Of a DNA stretch of 39,820 nucleotides, positions 7,654 to 15,277 are shown one piece after another. Made by a program: the position numbers and the translations under genes. Every line of letters begins with the position of its first letter. Position 1 is the stretch's first letter. The notes below the pieces were generated by a model, which did not search any database, was not told the DNA's origin, and was given only the letters and a program-made list of their open reading frames with translations. Origin of the DNA: Verrucomicrobia bacterium UBA7008 (GTDB lineage Bacteria; Verrucomicrobiota; Kiritimatiellia; RFP12; UBA1067); NCBI GenBank assembly GCA_002449695.1, contig DJXI01000093.1, positions 1 to 39,820 of the forward strand. The letters are read 5' to 3'.

Positions 7654-8667
7654 ATGGCTGACGGTATGAAATGCACGCGGCGGACGTTCCTCCGGGAGGT
7701 AGCCGCCGCCGGATTCGGCGCGATGGTCGCGGGCGGCGCGCGGGGAGCCGCGCGCCCGTCCGATGACGTCGCGTCGGAGTCGTCGCGCCCGATCCTCGAT
7801 CCGAATCTCTGCGTCGTGATGAGCGACCTGCATGTGGGTCAGCCGTGGGCGGAGCAGACGTTCAAGACGGACCGTAGCTACGACTACATCAACGACACGG
7901 TGCGGCGTCTCGTCGCCGAGATTCTGGGGATGAAAACGCTCCCGGCGCACGTCTTCGTGCTGGGCGACATTTCCGTCTGCTTCGGCGAAGCGCGCGACTA
8001 CGAGATCGCGCAGGAGATTCTGAGCCCGCTCGCCGCCGCCGGCATCCGGCTCGTCGTGACGGCCGGCAACCACGACCGGCGCGCGCCGATGGCGAAGGTG
8101 CTGGGCGACTGGATCGCGCCGTCGCCGGTCGCGGGGCGGTTCGCCTCCGTCACCCGCCTGCCGACGTTCGACATGATCCTGCTCGATTCGCTTGTCGAGC
8201 CGGATCCGGCGGCGGACGACAACAGCGTCGGGCGCGGCAAATGCGAACTGGGCGCGGAGCAGGCGAAGTGGCTCGAGGCGTTCCTGGCGGACACGGCGCG
8301 CCCCGCGCTCGTCTGCGCCCACCATCCGGCCTGGTCGATCGGGATCAACAAGCAGATGGTCAAGTCGCCGAAGGTCTGCGGCTTCCTGCACGGGCACAAC
8401 CACAGCTGGCAGGAGAACATCCTGTTCAGCAGCTACGCCCGCAAGACGATGATCCGGATGGTCGGCATTCCCTCCATGGGCATGGACCGCGACATCGGCT
8501 TCGGCGTGGTGCGCGCGTTCGACGACCGGCTGGAGCTCGCCCAGGTGGCGCGCGACTACTACTTCCCCGTTCAGGTGCCGAAGGCGGAGCGGCTGCCGCT
8601 CTGGGACCGGCTCGTGAAGGAGCGTCACGGCCGGCGGCTCACGTTCCCGTTCGACAAGCTGGCCTGA
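7654..8667 (+). CDS. Tat-exported calcineurin-like metallophosphoesterase
   Basis: 337 residues. The N-terminus carries a twin-arginine signal (CTRRTFLREVAAAGFGAMVAGG), so the enzyme should act outside the cytoplasm. All five metallophosphoesterase blocks are present: SDLHVG (Asp58, His60), VLGDIS, AGNHDRR, CAHHPAW and LHGHNHSW. These bind the two metal ions and the phosphoester. The start may be ATG 7654 or ATG 7666 (MKCTRRTF); neither has a clear ribosome binding site, and 7666 would give a more typical Tat n-region. It begins 2 nt after the LamG-like gene stops. The substrate is unknown; family members hydrolyse phosphoesters of sugars, nucleotides or lipids. Confidence 0.85.
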   Translation: MADGMKCTRRTFLREVAAAGFGAMVAGGARGAARPSDDVASESSRPILDPNLCVVMSDLHVGQPWAEQTFKTDRSYDYINDTVRRLVAEILGMKTLPAHVFVLGDISVCFGEARDYEIAQEILSPLAAAGIRLVVTAGNHDRRAPMAKVLGDWIAPSPVAGRFASVTRLPTFDMILLDSLVEPDPAADDNSVGRGKCELGAEQAKWLEAFLADTARPALVCAHHPAWSIGINKQMVKSPKVCGFLHGHNHSWQENILFSSYARKTMIRMVGIPSMGMDRDIGFGVVRAFDDRLELAQVARDYYFPVQVPKAERLPLWDRLVKERHGRRLTFPFDKLA

Positions 8668-8669
8668 CG

Positions 8670-8690
8670 CGCCCGTTCCGGGCGTTGACA
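8670..8690 (+). promoter_or_regulatory. Hairpin (CGCCCG-TTC-CGGGCG) overlapping a TTGACA -35-like box
   Basis: A 6-bp perfect stem with a 3-nt loop (8670-8684) follows the metallophosphoesterase stop and runs into TTGACA at 8685-8690 and a T-rich stretch. The TTGACA lies about 33 bp before ATG 8718, but the matching -10 (around ATCAAA at 8708) is poor. It may be a weak terminator, a promoter, or both. Confidence 0.35.
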
Positions 8691-8717
8691 CTGTTTTATC
8701 TTTTCAAATCAAACGAC

Positions 8718-10937
8718 ATGAAACGGACTGTGATCTTCTGTGCGGTGCTGGCGGCGGCGCTGGCCGCCGACGCGATGCTCGACGACGACGCGGCGCTCGC
8801 GGCCGCCCGCGCGACGCTGGCGAAACTGACGCTGCGCGAAAAGACGCGCCTCCTCGCGGGCTCGGGGACGATGACGCTCCCGGCGGTGCCGGGCGCGGCC
8901 ACGGCGCGCGAATGGACGATGAGCGATTCGAGCTCGACCGTCCGCGCGTCGCTCGACCGGTGGGGCTGGGACTATGTCGAACCGCAGACGGAGAACACGC
9001 GCCTGCCGTCGCTCTCGGCGCTCGCGCAGACGTGGGACGTCAACTGGGCGCGCCGCCACGGCGAAGTGCTGGGCGCGGAGTGCCGCGACCGGGGCGTCGA
9101 CCAGCTGCTCGGTCCGGGCGTCAACATCCTGCGCACGCCGCTGTGCGGACGGAACTGGGAGTATCTCGGCGAGGATCCCGTCCTCGCGGCGAAGCTGTGC
9201 GTGCCGCTGATCAAGGGCGTGCAGAGTTTCGATGTCGCCGCCACGGTGAAGCACTTCTGCCTGAACGACCAGGAACTGGCGCGCGGCACGGTCGACACGC
9301 ATGTGGACGACCGCACGCTGAACGAAATCTACCTGCCCGCCTTCCGCGCCGCCGTCAAGGAGGCGGGCGTCCTCGCCGTCATGACGAGCTACAACCGGAT
9401 CGACGGCATCTGGGCGAGCGAGAACCGGTATACGCAGAAGGGGCTCTTGCGCGACCGGTGGGGATTCAAGGGCCTTCTCGTGACAGACTGGGGCGGCCAG
9501 CATTCGACGGCGTTCGCGGCGACCAACGGCGGTGGCATCGAGATGCACTGCGGGGAGCGGATCCGGCGCATCTGCAATCCAAGGACGGGGGCGTTTCCGC
9601 TCGCCGAGGCCGTGGAACGCGGCGACGTGCCGGCGGCGACGGTCGATGACATGGCGCTGCGCACGCTGTTCGTCATGGCGAAGACCGGCTTCCTGACCGG
9701 TGCCGCGCGCAGGCGCGGCGTGCGCAACACGCCCGAGCACCAGCGCGTCGCCCGGCAGGAAGGCGCCGAATCGATCGTCCTTCTCAAGAACGACCGCGCC
9801 GTGCTGCCGCTGAACGAAAGGTCGCTGAAGAAGGTGCTGGTGATCGGTTCGCTCGCCGACGAACCGCAGTGCCGCAAAGGCGGCTCGGCCGAAGGGAATG
9901 TGCCGTATGAAGTCACGTTCTTCGCGGCGCTGACCAACCGGCTCCCCGCCGCCGAAATCACGCTCCTGCCGTTCTGCGCCCGGACGGAGCTGGCCGAGAC
10001 GGACGCGACGAACGCGACCGAGGCGGGCGCGCACGTCGAGATGAAGACGGAGGAGGCGTTCTGCGACGAGGCGGAGCTGCGCGCGGCGGCGGAGGCGGCC
10101 GACACCGTCTTTGTCTTTGTCGGCACGGAGCTGGGCGTGCAGGAGAACATGGAGGGCGAAGGGCGCGACCGCGTCGCGTTCGACCTGCCCGCGCCGCTCC
10201 AGCAGGCGATGCACACGATCCTCGACTGGAAGCGGCCGCGCACGGTCGTCATCTCGCGCAGCGGCACGCCCGTCGGCTACACGTGGACGGACAAGGCGGA
10301 CACGCTGATCCAGACGTCGTATCTCGGCATGGAGGAGGGGAACGCGATCTGCGACGTCCTCTTCGGCGACGTGAACCCGTGCGGACGGCTCGCCCAGACC
10401 TGGCCGGTCCGCTACGCCGATACCGCCGTGGCGCAGTGCGGCACCTACAACGCGACGAACGTCATCTACAACGAGCGCTTCTACACGGGCTACCGCTGGC
10501 ACGACCACGCGGGCATCCGCCCGCTCTTCCCGTTCGGCCACGGGCTGAGCTACACGACGTTTGAATTTGGAGAGTTGAAAGTGGCGAGTGGAAAGTTGAG
10601 AGTTGAGAATGGAGAGTGGAGAGTGATGGTGCCCGTCACCAACACGGGCAAGGTCGCGGGCAAGGAGGTCGTGCAGCTGTACGCGGCCTATCCCGGCGCC
10701 ACGGTCGAACGGTGCGCGAAGGAGCTGAAGGCGTTCGCGAAAGTGGCGCTGGCCCCGGGCGAGACGCGGATGGTCGTGCTGCCGCTGACGGTGCGCGATC
10801 TGGCGTACTGGGATGATTTTTCAAACAGGTTCCGCACCGACGCGGGCGATTACGACATCCTGATCGGCGCATCCTCGGCCGACATCCGGTGCCGCGCGCG
10901 CGTGACGGTCGAGAAGACGGCGTTCTTCGCCGATTGA
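8718..10937 (+). CDS. Secreted GH3 beta-glycosidase, conventional domain order
   Basis: 739 residues with a short signal peptide (VIFCAVLAAALAADA). The catalytic barrel holds LGPGVNILRTPLCGRNWEYLGEDP, VKHFCLNDQE and the nucleophile Asp257 in LVTDWGG. The C-terminal sandwich (ESIVLLKNDRAVLPL ... FPFGHGLSYTTF) and the fibronectin-III-like domain (VPVTNTGKVAGKEVVQLY) follow in the usual order. Such enzymes release beta-linked glucose, xylose or related residues from the non-reducing end. Between the sandwich and the FnIII-like domain the heptamer repeat is inserted in frame. No ribosome binding site precedes ATG 8718; a TTGACA box 33 bp upstream suggests a very short leader. The gene is followed by the beta-mannosidase 32 nt later, so the two may act on one glycan such as a mannan or N-glycan core. 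Confidence 0.9.
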   Translation: MKRTVIFCAVLAAALAADAMLDDDAALAAARATLAKLTLREKTRLLAGSGTMTLPAVPGAATAREWTMSDSSSTVRASLDRWGWDYVEPQTENTRLPSLSALAQTWDVNWARRHGEVLGAECRDRGVDQLLGPGVNILRTPLCGRNWEYLGEDPVLAAKLCVPLIKGVQSFDVAATVKHFCLNDQELARGTVDTHVDDRTLNEIYLPAFRAAVKEAGVLAVMTSYNRIDGIWASENRYTQKGLLRDRWGFKGLLVTDWGGQHSTAFAATNGGGIEMHCGERIRRICNPRTGAFPLAEAVERGDVPAATVDDMALRTLFVMAKTGFLTGAARRRGVRNTPEHQRVARQEGAESIVLLKNDRAVLPLNERSLKKVLVIGSLADEPQCRKGGSAEGNVPYEVTFFAALTNRLPAAEITLLPFCARTELAETDATNATEAGAHVEMKTEEAFCDEAELRAAAEAADTVFVFVGTELGVQENMEGEGRDRVAFDLPAPLQQAMHTILDWKRPRTVVISRSGTPVGYTWTDKADTLIQTSYLGMEEGNAICDVLFGDVNPCGRLAQTWPVRYADTAVAQCGTYNATNVIYNERFYTGYRWHDHAGIRPLFPFGHGLSYTTFEFGELKVASGKLRVENGEWRVMVPVTNTGKVAGKEVVQLYAAYPGATVERCAKELKAFAKVALAPGETRMVVLPLTVRDLAYWDDFSNRFRTDAGDYDILIGASSADIRCRARVTVEKTAFFAD
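10569..10627. repeat. Heptanucleotide repeat inside the GH3 gene (copy 3)
   Basis: About eight degenerate GAGAGTK units are read in frame as GELKVASGKLRVENGEWRV, between GLSYTTFEF and the FnIII-like strand VPVTNTG. Bases 10594-10624 are identical to window bases 4-34. This is the same structural position as the repeat in the fusion gene at 4677-4734, although the two GH3 proteins have opposite domain orders. Confidence 0.9.
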
Positions 10938-10969
10938 CGCCGGGCGACTTCCGGCCAAGAAAGGACAGC

Positions 10970-13375
10970 ATGACGAAACGGTTCATTGGAGGATTCCTTG
11001 TTTGGGCGGCCCTCGGGCCCGTGGCGGCCGCCGGTGCGGTGCAGGAGCTCGATCTGGCGGGCGTCTGGCGCGCGACGAGCGACGGCGTGGACGTCCCGAT
11101 CGACATTCCGGGCGGCGTGCACGATGCGCTGCTCGCCGCCGGGGTGATCGACGATCCGTACTGGGGCGCGAACGAGACGAACGCCTTCTGGGTGCCGATG
11201 CGGGACTGGTCGATCACGCGCACGTTCACCGTGGACGACTCGTTTCTCGCGCACCGGGAGGTCGTGCTGCGGCTGGAGGACTGCGACACGTTCTGCACGG
11301 TCAAGGTGAACGGCACGGTGGCCGGGACGACGGCAAACCGCTTCCGGCGCTACACCTTCGACGTCAAGAGTCTGCTGCGGCCCGGCGAAAACACGATCGA
11401 GGGCGTGTTCGCGAGCCCGATCCGGACGGCGGACGAACGGCGCGCCGCCGCCGGCCGGGCCTACCCCATGTCGAACGTCGCGCGGGCCGTGAACCAGGCG
11501 CTCATCCGCAAGCCGGCCTGCCACGCCGGATGGGACTGGGGCCCGGAGATCGAATCCATCGGCTTCTGCGGCACGGTCAAGATCCTCGCGAACGACGTGC
11601 CGCGCATCGAGTACGTCTACACGGACGCGGCCTTCAACGACGACCTGACGCACTGCACGCTCACGGTGTTCGCCGACCTGTCGGACGGCGCGTGCGTCAC
11701 CAACGTCATCGAGATCGACGACCCGCCGCTCTGGTGGCCGAACGGCGCGGGCGAACAGAACTTCTACACCTTCACGGTGGACGTGAACGGCGAGACGGTC
11801 ACGCGGCGCGTCGGACTGCGCAAACTCGAACTCATCAACGAACGGACGCGCGCGGCCGACGGCTCGGACGAGCTGTCGTTCACGATCAGCGTCAACAACC
11901 GGCGGCTCTTCATGAAGGGGGCGAACTGGATTCCGTGCGACGCGCTGGAGCGCCGCCAGACGCCGGCGCGCTACCGGAACCTGCTCGACAGCGCCGTGCG
12001 GGCGAACATGAACATGATCCGCGTCTGGGGCGGCGGGCAGTACGAAAAGGACGTGTTCTATGACATCTGCGACGAGCTGGGGCTGCTCGTCTGGCAGGAC
12101 ATGATGTTCGCGTGCGCGGCCTATCCGGCCGACGAGGCGTTCCTGGACGACGTGCGCGGCGAGCTCGCCCACCAGCTGCGGCGGCTGCGGGGCCACGCGT
12201 CGCTCGCGCTGTGGTGCGGCGGCAACGAGTGCCTCGGCGCGCTGCGCTGGTTCAAGGAGACGCGCGAGGACGACCCGGCGTTCTACCGCGCGGCGTGGGT
12301 CCGGCGCGCGACGGCGCAGGGCGAGATGGTCGCGCGCTACGACGGCGCGCGCGCCTACTGGCCGACCTCGCCGTGCTGCGGCCCCGGCGACTTCGACAAC
12401 GCGTGGCGCGTCGACGCGAAGGGCGACATGCACCAGTGGGACGTCTGGGGCGGCAGGCACCTCTTCTCGCGCTACTGCAAGTACCATCCGCGCTTCTGCT
12501 CGGAGTTCGGCTTCCAGTCATTCCCGTCGCCGACGGTCGCGCGCACGTTCTGCGACGGCCCCGGCGCCGCGTTCGAGTGGCACCAGAAGAACGGCAACGG
12601 CAACACCCGCATCCGCGACATGCTGGCGCACTACTTCGGGCGCGCGAAGGATTTCGACAGCGAGCTCGTCCTGTCGCAGTTCCAGCAGGCGCTCGCGCTG
12701 AAGACGGGGATGGAGTCGTGGCGGGCGGACATGCCGCGCTGCATGGGCACGCTCTTCTGGCAGCTGAACGACAACTGGCCCGTCTCCAGCTGGTCGTCGA
12801 TCGAGTACGGCGGCGCGTGGAAGCCGCTCCAGTACGTGGCGAAGCGCATCTACGCGCCGGTGACGGTCGTCGCGCGCCTCGACGGCACGCTGGCGGGCAT
12901 CAACGACACGGCGGCGCCGGTGACGGGCGAGCTCGCGGTCGAGGAATGGAGCCTGGACGGCACGGCGCCGCTCCGCCGCCGCGTGCGCACCGTCACGCTG
13001 GCGCCGGGAACGGCCACCGCGCTCGGCACGCTCGTCGCGGCGGACGGATCGGCGCCCCTCGGCGATTTCGCCGCGATTTCGCTCACGACGCCGCAGGGCG
13101 TCGCGCGGACCGACTGGCAGGCGCGTCTCTTCAGCGAGAAGCCGCCCGTTCCGGCGAAGATCGCGATCGCCCGCGACGGCGCGCGTCTGACGCTGTCGAC
13201 GGACCGGCCCGCCTTTTACGTGTGGCTGCAGGCGGACGGCGGCCAGGCGATCTTCTCGGACAACGCCTTCACGCTGCTGCCCGGTGCGCCGCGCACCGTG
13301 ACCTGCGAACGCGGCGCGGCGGCGGACGTCACGGTCCTTTCCCTCTGCGACACGCTCGGCGGAACCGGCGACTGA
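10970..13375 (+). CDS. Secreted GH2 beta-mannosidase
   Basis: 801 residues with a signal peptide (FIGGFLVWAALGPVAAAGA). It hydrolyses terminal beta-mannosides. The order is the typical GH2 one: sugar-binding jelly roll (~25-190, including CHAGWDWGP, characteristic of beta-mannosidases), immunoglobulin-like domain (~190-300), then the catalytic barrel with MIRVWGGGQYE, acid/base Glu420 (CGGNE) and nucleophile Glu512 (SEFGFQSFPS), then C-terminal sandwich domains. LFWQLNDNWPVSSWSS is also typical. The start at ATG 10970 is supported by AAAGGA at 10960-10965. The longer in-frame ORF upstream overlaps the GH3 gene and lacks a signal peptide. Length is slightly below the ~850 residues of common homologues. 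Confidence 0.92.
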   Translation: MTKRFIGGFLVWAALGPVAAAGAVQELDLAGVWRATSDGVDVPIDIPGGVHDALLAAGVIDDPYWGANETNAFWVPMRDWSITRTFTVDDSFLAHREVVLRLEDCDTFCTVKVNGTVAGTTANRFRRYTFDVKSLLRPGENTIEGVFASPIRTADERRAAAGRAYPMSNVARAVNQALIRKPACHAGWDWGPEIESIGFCGTVKILANDVPRIEYVYTDAAFNDDLTHCTLTVFADLSDGACVTNVIEIDDPPLWWPNGAGEQNFYTFTVDVNGETVTRRVGLRKLELINERTRAADGSDELSFTISVNNRRLFMKGANWIPCDALERRQTPARYRNLLDSAVRANMNMIRVWGGGQYEKDVFYDICDELGLLVWQDMMFACAAYPADEAFLDDVRGELAHQLRRLRGHASLALWCGGNECLGALRWFKETREDDPAFYRAAWVRRATAQGEMVARYDGARAYWPTSPCCGPGDFDNAWRVDAKGDMHQWDVWGGRHLFSRYCKYHPRFCSEFGFQSFPSPTVARTFCDGPGAAFEWHQKNGNGNTRIRDMLAHYFGRAKDFDSELVLSQFQQALALKTGMESWRADMPRCMGTLFWQLNDNWPVSSWSSIEYGGAWKPLQYVAKRIYAPVTVVARLDGTLAGINDTAAPVTGELAVEEWSLDGTAPLRRRVRTVTLAPGTATALGTLVAADGSAPLGDFAAISLTTPQGVARTDWQARLFSEKPPVPAKIAIARDGARLTLSTDRPAFYVWLQADGGQAIFSDNAFTLLPGAPRTVTCERGAAADVTVLSLCDTLGGTGD

Positions 13376-13448
13376 CCCCGCCCGTCGCTCATCGGAATTT
13401 CCTTTGGCGGATGACGGCATTTCCGCTGTGCGGGCGGGGCGGCGAAAT

Positions 13449-13463
13449 GATATACTACCCGCC
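13449..13463 (+). promoter_or_regulatory. Leaderless-type promoter of trxB
   Basis: GATATACTACCCGCC: the -10 box TATACT is at 13451-13456, followed by 7 nt and ATG 13464. There is no ribosome binding site. The arrangement matches positions 273-286 and 22156-22169 exactly in spacing. No good -35 hexamer is visible in 13376-13450. Confidence 0.6.
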
Positions 13464-14285
13464 ATGGAAAATCTCGTCATCATCGGATCGGGTCCGGCGG
13501 GGCTGACCGCCGGCATCTACGCCGCGCGCGCGGGGCTGAAGCCGCTCGTCCTCGAAGGGCTCGAATCGGGCGGTCAGCTGATGCAGACGCGCCACGTCGC
13601 GAACTATCCCGGCTTCGCGGCGACGGTCGGAGGCGCGGAGATCATCGCGGCCATCCGCGCGCAGGCGGAGGCGGCGGGCGTGCGCTTCAAGATGGACGTC
13701 GTCGAAAAGGTCGATTTCACGGGCGAAACGAAACAGCTCTTCACGATGATGGGCGACACGCTCGAAGCGCGCGCGGTCATCGTCGCGACCGGCGCGGGCG
13801 TGACGAAGACGGGGCTGCCCGGCGAGGCGAAGTTCTTCGGCCACGGCATCTCGGCGTGCCTCACGTGCGACGGCGCGTTCTACAAGGACAGGACGGTCGT
13901 CGTGGTCGGCGACGGCGCGGCGGCGACGGGCGCCGTCAACTACCTGACGCGCCTCGGCGCGACGGTGGCGGCGGTCCTCGCGCCCGGCGCGATCGCGTCG
14001 TTCGAGGGCGACACCGCCCTGCGCGCGGTGCGGCCGGCGGACGGCGCTGACATCGCGGCGGACGGCGTCTTCCTCGTGACGGCGCGCACGCCGCAGACGC
14101 AGTTCCTGGGCGACGCGCTCGCGAAGGATGCGACGGGCCACCTCGTCGTGACGGATCAGGTCAAGACAAGTGTTGCCGGCGTGTTCGCGGCGGGCGACTG
14201 CGCGCGGCCGCGCCACAAGCAGGCCGTCATCGCGGCGGGCGACGGCGCGCTCGCCGCGCTGGAGGCGGCTGCGTATCTCGGGTGA
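13464..14285 (+). CDS. trxB: Short thioredoxin reductase (TrxB-like flavoprotein)
   Basis: 273 residues against about 310 for typical TrxB. It should reduce a thioredoxin, perhaps the one encoded at 25442. The FAD site is intact (VIIGSGPAGLTAGIYAARAG; GVFAAGDC near the end), and the redox pair is Cys132/Cys135 (ACLTCDGAF). The pyridine-nucleotide domain is abbreviated. The second Rossmann motif reads VVVVGDGAAATGAVNYL, and the HRR...R segment that binds the NADPH 2'-phosphate is missing, with the sequence jumping from AVLAPGAIASF to AADGVFLVTARTPQT. The electron donor may therefore not be NADPH. It overlaps the possible GTG start region of bioB by 4 nt. A decayed copy of its first codons lies in front of the AraC-type gene. 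Confidence 0.85.
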   Translation: MENLVIIGSGPAGLTAGIYAARAGLKPLVLEGLESGGQLMQTRHVANYPGFAATVGGAEIIAAIRAQAEAAGVRFKMDVVEKVDFTGETKQLFTMMGDTLEARAVIVATGAGVTKTGLPGEAKFFGHGISACLTCDGAFYKDRTVVVVGDGAAATGAVNYLTRLGATVAAVLAPGAIASFEGDTALRAVRPADGADIAADGVFLVTARTPQTQFLGDALAKDATGHLVVTDQVKTSVAGVFAAGDCARPRHKQAVIAAGDGALAALEAAAYLG

Positions 14286-14314
14286 GCGCGGCGCGCAAAA
14301 GGGAGGCTCACATC

Positions 14315-15277
14315 ATGTCCGTGTCGGAAGTGGAGAAGAAGATCCTGTCGGGCGGCGCGGCGACGCCCGCCGAGGTGCTGGCCGCGCTGCGCGGTCCGCG
14401 CGAGGAGCTGTGGGACTGCGCGCACCGCCTCACGGCCGCGTTCAAGCCGGCGAGCTTCGACTTCTGCGCCATCATCAACGCGCGCAGCGGCACATGCAGC
14501 GAGAACTGCAAGTGGTGCGCGCAGTCGGCCCATTGGAAGACGTCGTGCGCCGTGCACGGCTGGGTGGGGACGGCGGCGTGCGTCAAGGCGGCGCAGGACG
14601 CGGAGGCGAACGGCGTCAACCGCCTCGGCATCGTCACGTCCGGGCGGGGACAGACCCCGGCGCAGATCGACGAGATCTGCGCGGCGCTGCGCGCGATGAG
14701 GAAGGCGAGCGCCATCCACCTCTGCGCCTCGCTCGGGCTCGTGAGCGAAGACGATCTGAAGAAGCTGAAGGCGGCGGGGCTGGAACGGCTCCACTGCAAC
14801 CTTGAGACGGCGCCGTCGCACTTCGCGGATCTCTGCACGACGCACACGACGGCGGAGAAGCTCGCGACGATCCGCGCGGCGAAGAAGCTCGGTCTGCAGG
14901 TCTGCTCGGGCGGCATCATCGGCATGGGCGAGACGGACGAGCAGCTGGTGGAGTTCGCGTTCGCGCTCCGGGAGATCGCGCCCGATTCGATCCCCGTCAA
15001 CATCCTCGATCCGATCGAAGGCACGCCGCTCGGCCGGTCGGCGTTCCTCGACCTGCCGCGCATCCTCGACGCGATCGCGGTTCTGCGCCTCGTCAATCCG
15101 CGCACGGCGCTGCGGTTCGCGGGCGGGCGGCGGCGCCTCAGCGACGCGGACGCCGCGAAATGCATCTACGTCGGCATGTCGGCGGGCATCCAGGGGCCGC
15201 TTCTGACGACACCCGGCTCGGACTACGCCGACGACCGCCACCTGGCGGCGCAGGCGGGCTACACCTTCGCGCGATGA
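14315..15277 (+). CDS. bioB: Biotin synthase (radical SAM), atypical auxiliary-cluster ligands
   Basis: 320 residues. BioB inserts sulfur into dethiobiotin. The radical SAM cluster motif is Cys61-x3-Cys65-x2-Cys68 (CSENCKWC). Family blocks ASLGLV, QVCSGGIIGMGET and LRFAGGR (the conserved Arg) are present. Cys137 (HLCASLG) and Cys197 (QVCSGG) match auxiliary-cluster ligands, but the first ligand Cys of E. coli-type enzymes is replaced (NRLGIVTSGRG) and an extra Cys161 appears in LHCNLET. ATG 14315 is preceded by GGGAGG at 14301-14306; an upstream GTG at 14282 overlaps trxB and is less likely. The stop overlaps the transporter start (ATGA). No other biotin genes are in the window. Confidence 0.88.
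   Translation: MSVSEVEKKILSGGAATPAEVLAALRGPREELWDCAHRLTAAFKPASFDFCAIINARSGTCSENCKWCAQSAHWKTSCAVHGWVGTAACVKAAQDAEANGVNRLGIVTSGRGQTPAQIDEICAALRAMRKASAIHLCASLGLVSEDDLKKLKAAGLERLHCNLETAPSHFADLCTTHTTAEKLATIRAAKKLGLQVCSGGIIGMGETDEQLVEFAFALREIAPDSIPVNILDPIEGTPLGRSAFLDLPRILDAIAVLRLVNPRTALRFAGGRRRLSDADAAKCIYVGMSAGIQGPLLTTPGSDYADDRHLAAQAGYTFAR

Noticed and set aside
8709..10541. 610-codon antisense ORF opposite the GH3 gene
   Set aside because: Composition is that of a frame shadow; the GH3 motifs on the + strand are unambiguous.
13376..13448. Convincing -35 box for trxB
   Set aside because: No hexamer close to TTGACA lies 16-19 bp before TATACT at 13451.
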